Shown: in pieces, positions 6,458 to 11,447 of the stretch | Numbering within the stretch: the first letter of the stretch is position 1 | How the letters are laid out: each line of letters opens with the position of its first letter | From: Flavobacterium sp. | Lineage (GTDB): Bacteria; Bacteroidota; Bacteroidia; Flavobacteriales; Flavobacteriaceae | Assembly: GCA_003449615.1 (NCBI GenBank) | Contig: DMHA01000008.1 | Coordinates: forward strand, 1-11,447 | DNA: 11,447 bases | Direction: 5' to 3' | Notes under the pieces: generated by a model | The model's database searches: none | Told to the model about the DNA's origin: nothing | The model's input: only the letters and a program-made list of their open reading frames with translations | Translations under genes and position numbers: made by a program

Positions 6458-7204
6458 TTATTTAAAGAATGCTTGAATTTTTGGGTCTTTTGAGGCATTT
6501 AATTCTTCAAAAGTACCTTCGGCATAATTAATTCCATCGACCAATAAAATCATTCGATTCGAAATGGCTCTTGCACAATCTACATCGTGAGTGATAATGA
6601 TAGAGGAAGTGTTGTATTTTTTTTGAACGGATTGCATTAACAAAATTATTTCTTTAGCAGTTATTGGATCCAATCCCGTTGTGGGTTCATCGTATAGAAT
6701 GATTTTGGGTTGCAAAATCAAGGTTCTTGCCAGTGCAATCCTTCGTTTCATTCCGCCTGAGAGTTCTTCTGGCATCAAATTGATAGTGTTCGCCAAACCT
6801 ACATTTTCAAGGGCTTCCAAAACTAAAGGTTTAGTATCTTTTATTTCTCCAAACTTTTTGGTATGACGTCGCAACGGAAATTCTAAATTTTCACGAACGG
6901 TCATCGAATCATAAAGTGCACTTCCTTGAAAAAGAAAGCCAACTTCTGTTCGTAATTCGTCCAATTCATCGCGTTCCAATTGGTTAATATCCTTGCCCAT
7001 CACTACAATTGAGCCGCTATCAGGTTCTTCAAGTCCTATCAAACATTTGATCATCACTGATTTTCCTGAACCTGATTTGCCCATAATAACCAGATTTTCA
7101 CCTTCTATTAATTGCATATTGAAGCCACTCAAAACATGATTCTCACCATAACTTTTTTTCAGGTTCTTGATTTCTACGATATTTTTATTTGAAAAAGTTT
7201 CCAT
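6458..7204 (-). CDS. MlaF-like ABC transporter ATPase
   Basis: Cytoplasmic ATPase that would drive the permease encoded just upstream. All nucleotide-binding motifs are intact in the 248 residues: Walker A GKSGSGKS at 42-49, Q-loop Gln93 in LFQGSALYDSMTV (the GALFDSLTV-like segment of MlaF/Mkl proteins), signature LSGGM at 148-152, Walker B IILYDEP at 168-174 with catalytic Glu173, D-loop GLDP at 177-180 and switch His206 in ITHD. It lies two bases after the permease stop codon, so the genes are cotranscribed. The family (MlaF/TtgA/Mkl) is specific to MCE-type lipid transporters. Length and organisation are ordinary. Confidence 0.93.
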   Translation of the reverse strand: METFSNKNIVEIKNLKKSYGENHVLSGFNMQLIEGENLVIMGKSGSGKSVMIKCLIGLEEPDSGSIVVMGKDINQLERDELDELRTEVGFLFQGSALYDSMTVRENLEFPLRRHTKKFGEIKDTKPLVLEALENVGLANTINLMPEELSGGMKRRIALARTLILQPKIILYDEPTTGLDPITAKEIILLMQSVQKKYNTSSIIITHDVDCARAISNRMILLVDGINYAEGTFEELNASKDPKIQAFFK

Positions 7205-7206
7205 AA

Positions 7207-7992
7207 TTATAAATCATAAAAAATATCGGTTACAAAAACGGCAATAAAATCAATGATAAAAAGCAACATTGAGGTAAATACAACTGCAGAATTTGCAGCC
7301 AAACCTACTCCTACTGTACCTTTTTTGCAGTTATATCCTTTGAAACAACCCACCAATCCGATGGCGAAACCAAAGAAAAATGACTTAATGGTAGCTGGAA
7401 TTAAATCGCCAAATTCTAGTGCTTCGGCCACTTTATTGAAATACAATAAAAAAGATACATTGCCTTTGGTGTTTTCGACAAGATACGAGCCGTAAAGAGC
7501 TATTATATCTCCAAAAAGAACCAAAACAGGAAGCATAAGTGTGGTAGCCAAAATTCGAGTTACAACCAAGTATTTAAAAGGATTCGTACCCGAAACTTCC
7601 ATAGCATCAATTTGTTCTGTTACTCGCATTGAACCCAGTTCGGCACCAATTCCAGAGCCAATTCGGCCAGCACAAATTAGGGCAGTAATGATGGGGCCAA
7701 TTTCTCGAATTATCGAAATACTGACCATGGACGGCATCCAAGAAACAGCTCCAAATTCCTGCAAGGTGGGTCGAGATTGTAGGGTAAAAACCAATCCAAT
7801 GATAAATCCCGTAACTGCGACCAATAGAAGCGAACGGTTTCCCATATTATAGCATTGGCGGACAAATTCTTTGAACTCGAAAGGCCGTTTAAAAACTTCT
7901 TTAAAGAAACGAGAGGCAAACTGGGAAAGTTCTCCAACATCAAGTAAGAAGGACTTGAATGATTCGATTATTTTGAAAATAGTTTTTTTCAT
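7207..7992 (-). CDS. MlaE-like ABC transporter permease
   Basis: Inner-membrane permease of an MCE-type lipid transport system. Diagnostic MlaE segments, numbered from this start, include REIGPIITALICAGRIGSGIGAELG at about 107-131, then MRVTEQIDAMEVSGTNP and the late FKGYNC and GVGLAANSAVV segments. There are about five membrane helices after an N-terminal amphipathic part. The frame can be extended five codons to a TTG at 8007, but the ATG at 7992 (MKKTIFKIIESF) starts after a good promoter with a normal short leader. The product is 261 residues, usual for the family. It is the first gene of the permease-ATPase-MCE operon; there is no MlaB (STAS) or MlaC gene here, as is common in Bacteroidetes. 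Confidence 0.92.
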   Translation of the reverse strand: MKKTIFKIIESFKSFLLDVGELSQFASRFFKEVFKRPFEFKEFVRQCYNMGNRSLLLVAVTGFIIGLVFTLQSRPTLQEFGAVSWMPSMVSISIIREIGPIITALICAGRIGSGIGAELGSMRVTEQIDAMEVSGTNPFKYLVVTRILATTLMLPVLVLFGDIIALYGSYLVENTKGNVSFLLYFNKVAEALEFGDLIPATIKSFFFGFAIGLVGCFKGYNCKKGTVGVGLAANSAVVFTSMLLFIIDFIAVFVTDIFYDL

Positions 7993-8021
7993 TTGGAGAA
8001 ATTTCAAATAAAATACACTTT

Positions 8022-8029
8022 CAAATTTA
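8022..8029 (-). promoter_or_regulatory. Promoter core of the mla-like operon
   Basis: On the minus strand TAAATTTG (8029-8022) matches TAnnTTTG exactly. The predicted start of transcription near 8016 leaves a leader of about 24 bases before the permease ATG. It makes the operon independent of uvrB, which ends 114 bases upstream of this element. No clear -33 element. Confidence 0.6.
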
Positions 8030-8143
8030 CGAATAATCTATTGATTTTAAGTTTATTTTGATGAGTTTTAATTTTATTAAGTAAACAAAAGCATGAAAGT
8101 TTTAATCACTAAAATCGGGATTCTTGAAATTGTAAAACCTCAA

Positions 8144-10135
8144 TTAGCTGAGCTGTGCTTGTAATGATTTCAATTCGTCTCTTAATTTTGCAGCTTGTAT
8201 AAAATCTAATTCTTTGGCAGCTTTTTCCATGGCTTTGCGAGTTTCACGAATTTTCTTTTCGATTTCGGGTTTCGAAAGGTATTCTGCAATTGGTTCTGCC
8301 GCAGTATCAAACGAATAACCTAATTCATAATCTACCAATGGATTTTTGGTAAAGGCACTTTCGATTTTTTTGTTCAATGCCATCGGGATAAGATTATTTT
8401 CGGTATTAAAATTGATTTGTTTGGTTCGGCGGTAATTGGTTTCATCAATGGTTTTTTGCATACTTGCCGTGATTTTATCGGCATACATAATCGCTTTTCC
8501 GTTGAGGTTTCTTGCAGCTCGACCTATTGTTTGAGTGAGTGAACGATGGCTTCTCAAAAATCCTTCTTTGTCGGCATCAAGAATGGCAACCAAAGAAACT
8601 TCGGGCAAATCCAATCCTTCTCGCAATAAATTAACACCAATCAAAACATCAAATACTCCTTTTCTTAAATCCTGCATAATTTCAATTCGTTCTAAAGTGT
8701 CCACATCTGAATGGATATAACGACAGCGAATGGAAACTTTTGCCAAATATTTCGCTAATTCCTCAGCCATTCTTTTGGTTAAAGTGGTTACTAAAACGCG
8801 TTCGTCAATTTCAGCCCGGATTTGAATTTCTTCAATTAAATCATCAATTTGATTCAAACTCGGGCGAATTTCTATTATGGGATCCAATAAACCTGTGGGA
8901 CGAATAACTTGTTCCACATACGCACCATCACATTTTTGCAATTCATAATCGGCTGGTGTTGCCGAAACATAAATAACTTGGTTTTGCATGGCTTCAAATT
9001 CTTCAAACTTCAACGGTCGGTTGTCCATCGCAGCAGGAAGTCGAAAACCATATTCCACCAAATTTTCTTTTCTACTTCGGTCTCCACCATACATAGCGTG
9101 AACTTGCGAAATCGTAACATGACTTTCGTCAACAACCATTAAGAAATCCTTTGGAAAATAATCCAACAAACAAAACGGTCTCGTACCTGCTTGTCTTTGG
9201 TCAAGATAGCGAGAATAATTTTCTATTCCCGAGCAATATCCCAATTCCCGAATCATTTCCAAATCAAAATTGGTGCGTTCTTCTAATCGTTTTGCTTCTA
9301 GATGTTTGCCAATTTCCTTGAAATAATCCACCTGTTTGACCAAATCTTGTTGAATTTCCCAAATGGCACTTTGCAAGGTATCAGGCGAAGTCACAAACAT
9401 ATTTGCAGGATAAATAGTAAGTTGTTCAAATCTTTCAATTACCTGTGCAGTTTTTAAATTAAAACTTTCAATTTCTTCAATTTCATCTCCAAAGAAATGA
9501 ATTCGGTAAGCATCATCGGCATAACTTGGATAGACTTCGAGTGTGTCGCCTTTGATCCTGAAATTACCTGGGGTAAAGTCGGCCTCGGTTCTGGAATATA
9601 AACTTTGGACTAATGTATGTAATAATTTGGTTCGGGAAATCACTTGATTTTTCTCGATGGCTATCACATTTTTTTGAAATTCCACAGGGTTTCCAATACC
9701 ATAAATACAAGAAACAGAAGCTACTACTATAATGTCTCTTCTTCCAGATAATAGGGAAGAAGTAGTGCTCAAACGCATTTTTTCCAATTCTTCATTAATG
9801 GATAAATCCTTTTCTATGAATACTCCAGTAACTGGCATAAAGGCTTCGGGTTGATAATAATCGTAATAAGAAACGAAATATTCCACAGCATTATTTGGAA
9901 AAAATTGTTTGAATTCCGAATACAATTGTGCCGCTAAAGTCTTGTTATGTGCTAAAATCAGGGTGGGTTTTTGTACTTTCTGAATGACATTGGCAACGGT
10001 GAATGTTTTTCCAGAGCCAGTTACACCCAACAAAGTTTGATAACGTTCTCCAACTTCAATGCCTTGAGCTAATTTTTCAATAGCTTGAGGTTGATCGCCT
10101 TTGGGCTGGTAATCGGATATTACTTGGAATTTCAT
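8144..10135 (-). CDS. uvrB: UvrABC system protein B (excision repair helicase)
   Basis: DNA damage-verifying helicase of nucleotide excision repair; it is loaded by UvrA and recruits the UvrC nuclease. At 663 residues it is complete. MKFQVISDYQPKGDQPQAI at the N-terminus fixes the start. Walker A GVTGSGKT is at 37-44. The tyrosine-rich beta-hairpin SYYDYYQPEAF (89-99), which inserts between the DNA strands, is intact. Other motifs: DESH at 336-339, SATPADYE at 391-398, EQVIRPTGLLDP at 408-419, and helicase motifs V/VI with LREGLDLPE at 504-512 and QTIGRAARN at 535-543. The C-terminal UVR domain (about 625-662, IEKKIRETRKAMEKAAKELDF) contacts UvrC. It is transcribed from its own promoter as an apparently single gene; no SOS-type operator is recognisable upstream. 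Confidence 0.98.
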   Translation of the reverse strand: MKFQVISDYQPKGDQPQAIEKLAQGIEVGERYQTLLGVTGSGKTFTVANVIQKVQKPTLILAHNKTLAAQLYSEFKQFFPNNAVEYFVSYYDYYQPEAFMPVTGVFIEKDLSINEELEKMRLSTTSSLLSGRRDIIVVASVSCIYGIGNPVEFQKNVIAIEKNQVISRTKLLHTLVQSLYSRTEADFTPGNFRIKGDTLEVYPSYADDAYRIHFFGDEIEEIESFNLKTAQVIERFEQLTIYPANMFVTSPDTLQSAIWEIQQDLVKQVDYFKEIGKHLEAKRLEERTNFDLEMIRELGYCSGIENYSRYLDQRQAGTRPFCLLDYFPKDFLMVVDESHVTISQVHAMYGGDRSRKENLVEYGFRLPAAMDNRPLKFEEFEAMQNQVIYVSATPADYELQKCDGAYVEQVIRPTGLLDPIIEIRPSLNQIDDLIEEIQIRAEIDERVLVTTLTKRMAEELAKYLAKVSIRCRYIHSDVDTLERIEIMQDLRKGVFDVLIGVNLLREGLDLPEVSLVAILDADKEGFLRSHRSLTQTIGRAARNLNGKAIMYADKITASMQKTIDETNYRRTKQINFNTENNLIPMALNKKIESAFTKNPLVDYELGYSFDTAAEPIAEYLSKPEIEKKIRETRKAMEKAAKELDFIQAAKLRDELKSLQAQLS

Positions 10136-10154
10136 TTAATAGTATTCAGAAAGG

Positions 10155-10162
10155 CAAAGTTA
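10155..10162 (-). promoter_or_regulatory. Promoter core of uvrB
   Basis: On the minus strand TAACTTTG (10162-10155) matches TAnnTTTG. Transcription would begin near 10150, about 15 bases before the uvrB ATG. The -33 element is not obvious. Confidence 0.6.
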
Positions 10163-10336
10163 CAAAGGAAATCCTAATAATGAAGTTTAGAAAAATTTAA
10201 AAACATAATACCTAAAATTTGCTAATGATGAAGTCATTTGTCGCAAAAATCATTGAAATTCATTTAATATTAAACAATATGGCATCTAAAAAATATTTCA
10301 ATAGTTTATCAGTTAATTCTAATTAGTATGCAAAAT

Positions 10337-10343
10337 TATACCT
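10337..10343 (+). promoter_or_regulatory. Half-site of the hip-like operator series (site 1)
   Basis: TATACCT matches the left arm of sites 2 and 3. The expected right arm is not conserved here (2 of 7 positions). Its implied symmetry centre is 10345.5, exactly 40 bp from that of site 2, which argues against chance. Confidence 0.45.
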
Positions 10344-10376
10344 TATGTACTGCAAAAACACAAGGATTTAACTTTT

Positions 10377-10394
10377 TATACTATATAAGGTATA
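10377..10394 (+). promoter_or_regulatory. Candidate HipB-type operator, site 2
   Basis: The right arm AGGTATA (10388-10394) is a perfect complement of TATACCT; the left arm TATACTA (10377-10383) matches in 5 of 7 positions, with a 4-base spacer. HipB regulators are known to bind several inverted repeats before their own operon and repress it. The arrangement is TATACCT-N4-AGGTATA, different in spacing from the E. coli operator TATCC-N8-GGATA, so the assignment rests on position and repetition. Confidence 0.6.
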
Positions 10395-10416
10395 AAAAAT
10401 AAAAAATTATAATAAA

Positions 10417-10434
10417 TATACCTTAATAGGTGTA
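10417..10434 (+). promoter_or_regulatory. Candidate HipB-type operator, site 3
   Basis: TATACCT (10417-10423), spacer TAAT, then AGGTGTA (10428-10434): 7-bp arms with one mismatch. It lies where the -33 region of the hip-like promoter should be, so a bound repressor would block RNA polymerase directly. The absence of a TTG -33 element at this place also fits a regulated promoter. Confidence 0.65.
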
Positions 10435-10451
10435 AATTTCTAAAAAAATTG

Positions 10452-10459
10452 TACATTTG
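10452..10459 (+). promoter_or_regulatory. Promoter core of the hip-like operon
   Basis: TACATTTG matches TAnnTTTG, with predicted transcription start near 10464 and a leader of about 15 bases to the ATG at 10479. The 13 bases TACATTTGTGGCT are identical to those at 1332-1344. Confidence 0.7.
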
Positions 10460-10478
10460 TGGCTTAAAGGGTATAAAA

Positions 10479-10712
10479 ATGAAAAAAAATGTCAATGCCA
10501 TAAGTTTACATGTTAAGAATAGGCGAAAACAAAACAAGCTCACACAACCCGAATTAGCACTAAAAGCGAATGTCGGTTTGCGATTTATAAGAGATTTAGA
10601 ACAAGGAAAAAATACCTTGCGAATGGATAAAGTGAATGATGTTTTAAGACTTTTTGGAGAAACCTTGGGTGTTGTAGAGATGGATAGGCAAAAATTAATT
10701 AGTGATGAATAG
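10479..10712 (+). CDS. HipB-like HTH regulator (Xre family)
   Basis: Small DNA-binding protein expected to repress its own operon by binding the inverted repeats upstream, alone or with its partners. The 77 residues are almost entirely one helix-turn-helix domain: VKNRRKQNKLTQPELALKAN at about 12-31 (first helices and start of HTH), GLRFIRDLEQGKNTLRMDKV at about 33-52 (recognition helix and following turn), then NDVLRLFGETLGV. This closely resembles the HipB proteins paired with split HipA genes in Bacteroidetes. The frame is open to a TTG at 10449 that precedes the promoter core, so the ATG at 10479 is used; AAAGG at 10466-10470 is a modest ribosome-binding site. Its last codons overlap the start of the next gene by eight bases. 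Confidence 0.88.
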   Translation: MKKNVNAISLHVKNRRKQNKLTQPELALKANVGLRFIRDLEQGKNTLRMDKVNDVLRLFGETLGVVEMDRQKLISDE

Positions 10713-11031
10713 AAGCGGAAATGTATATATGAAAAATATTTTTTGTGGCATTGTAAGTGAAACCGATGCTGGATATTCCTTTGAATATAACAAAGAATAT
10801 TTGCAAGACAAAAAATCGGAAGCCGTTAGTGCAACTTTGCCATTAGCTGAAAATAGTTATCAAAGTAAAACGTTGTTTGCTTTTTTTGATGGATTAATCC
10901 CCGAAGGATGGCTTTTAGACATCGCTGAAAAAAAATGGAAAATAAATTATAAAGATAGAATGGGATTGCTCCTAACTTGCTGTAAAGATTGTATTGGAGC
11001 AGTAAGTGTCATCAACAATGAAAAATTATAA
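10705..11031 (+). CDS. HipS-like protein: stand-alone HipA N-terminal subdomain
   Basis: Corresponds to the N-subdomain 1 of HipA, encoded as its own 108-residue protein. Typical segments are GNVYMKNIFCGIVSET at 5-20, YSFEYNKEYL at 24-33, AVSATLPL at 40-47, LFAFFDGLIPEGWLL at 57-71 and MGLLLTC...IGAVSVI at 86-103. In HipBST systems such as that of E. coli O127 the equivalent HipS is the antitoxin that blocks the HipT kinase. Trp69 in the PEGW turn may correspond to the tryptophan implicated in that block, but this is from memory and needs alignment. The ATG at 10705 keeps the family N-terminus (a GTG at 10702 immediately precedes it; ATG 10729 would remove the first strand). It overlaps the hipB-like gene by 8 bases and the kinase gene by 14. 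Confidence 0.85.
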   Translation: MNRSGNVYMKNIFCGIVSETDAGYSFEYNKEYLQDKKSEAVSATLPLAENSYQSKTLFAFFDGLIPEGWLLDIAEKKWKINYKDRMGLLLTCCKDCIGAVSVINNEKL

Positions 11032-11447
11032 AAAGAAATATTTAGCAACAACTGGTTCCTCGAAGGGTGTTCACGAAAAAAGTGAGTTCTACGGCAGACG
11101 TTGTTTGTATTGTTATCAGCCTCTTGTTGATAGTTCTGTGGATGTTCATGAAGCTTGCAACAAACGTTTTTTTGGACAATTAAAAACGCCAAAACTTGCT
11201 TATAATTTAGGCGATTTGCAAGAATTGGCTACACAAGTTATCCAAAGTCAGATGGCAGTTACAGGAGTACAAGCCAAAGTATCACTTAGTTTATATAGAA
11301 AACAAGAAAAAAATCTAACCAAAAAATTGACAATCGTAGGTCTTTATGGCGATTACATCTTGAAACCACCATCGGTGCATTATGCCCAATTGCCAGAATT
11401 GGAAAGTGTCACAATGCACATGGCAGCTGTTTGTGGCATAAAAGTAG
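11018..11447 (+). CDS. HipT-like / HipA-type serine-threonine kinase, N-terminal part (cut by window edge)
   Basis: The first 143 codons of a HipA-family kinase; the frame is open to the end of the window. It lacks the N-subdomain 1, which the preceding gene supplies. After a basic leader (1-28) comes a knuckle C29-x2-C32-x11-H44-x2-C47, consistent with a small zinc site. Next is a helix (LQELATQVIQSQ, about 67-78), then the glycine-rich loop MAVTGVQAKVSL at 79-90, which is the ATP loop of HipA kinases. YILKPPS at 113-119 contains the ATP-binding Lys116, and LPELESVTMHMAAVCGI at 125-141 is the following conserved helix. The catalytic and DFG-like motifs lie beyond the window. HipA-type kinases phosphorylate aminoacyl-tRNA synthetases (GltX for HipA, TrpS for E. 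coli HipT); the target here is unknown. The ATG at 11018 overlaps the end of the HipS-like gene by 14 bases. Confidence 0.85.
   Translation, partial: MKNYKKKYLATTGSSKGVHEKSEFYGRRCLYCYQPLVDSSVDVHEACNKRFFGQLKTPKLAYNLGDLQELATQVIQSQMAVTGVQAKVSLSLYRKQEKNLTKKLTIVGLYGDYILKPPSVHYAQLPELESVTMHMAAVCGIKV

Larger units (their letters stand above)
10136..10478. other. AT-rich divergent intergenic region between uvrB and the hip-like operon
   Basis: This 343-base gap holds the uvrB promoter near its left edge, then about 170 bases of very AT-rich sequence with no gene I can support, then the three TATACCT sites and the hip-like promoter. No tRNA, riboswitch fold or terminator hairpin is visible. One open frame of 33 codons (10225-10326) looks like chance. 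Confidence 0.6.

Noticed and set aside
6451..6498. Upstream extension of the MlaD-like protein
   Set aside because: It would overlap the ATPase gene by 41 bases and add a polar segment before the anchor helix; the ATG at 6450 fits operon spacing.
10225..10326. 33-codon open frame between uvrB and the hip-like operon
   Set aside because: No ribosome-binding site, no exact promoter core, low-complexity AT-rich composition, and no recognisable peptide features.
10449..10478. TTG-initiated extension of the HipB-like protein
   Set aside because: The TTG lies just before the promoter core, upstream of the expected transcription start.
1..11447. CRISPR arrays, tRNA or rRNA genes, insertion sequences, integrase or attachment sites
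   Set aside because: I looked for regular repeat-spacer structure, tRNA cloverleaf ends, transposase motifs and terminal inverted repeats on both strands and saw none I could support.

Overview
The window looks like a chromosomal segment from a Flavobacterium-type member of the Bacteroidetes. It is AT-rich, the protein families resemble flavobacterial ones (an Mla-type transport operon, an FHS-family sugar transporter, split HipA proteins), and most genes or operons are preceded by the Bacteroidetes promoter core TAnnTTTG, usually with very short leaders and no strong Shine-Dalgarno sequence. This assignment is by inspection, not by a database match.

Layout, left to right. 1-1600, plus strand: acetate kinase (ackA), then a 57-residue membrane protein with its own promoter, closed by a strong bidirectional terminator. 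1651-4171, minus strand: an FHS/FucP-like sugar transporter that appears to carry two extra membrane helices, with a perfect palindrome in front of it, and a lipoprotein built from two copies of a cysteine-containing module. 4219-5451, plus strand: a NifS/IscS-like cysteine desulfurase, divergent from the lipoprotein. 5458-8029, minus strand: a three-gene operon encoding permease (MlaE-like), ATPase (MlaF-like) and MCE-domain substrate-binding protein (MlaD-like), together an ABC system for lipid transport across the envelope. 8144-10162, minus strand: uvrB, the nucleotide excision repair helicase. These parts are ordinary housekeeping or envelope genes.

The accessory part is the right end, 10337-11447, plus strand. 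A small HTH regulator (HipB-like), a stand-alone HipA N-terminal domain (HipS-like) and the start of a kinase (HipT-like, cut by the window edge) overlap one another and form a tripartite HipBST-type toxin-antitoxin operon. The kinase starts with a CxxC...HxxC metal-binding-like knuckle. The promoter region carries three copies of TATACCT or its complement whose symmetry centres are exactly 40 bp apart, a convincing candidate for autoregulation by the HipB-like protein. This locus is the best candidate in the window for a lesser-described system.

Typical leaders are short. At four genes (57-aa protein, lipoprotein, mlaE-like, hipB-like) the longest open frame begins at a TTG lying in or beside the promoter, so a downstream ATG was chosen.
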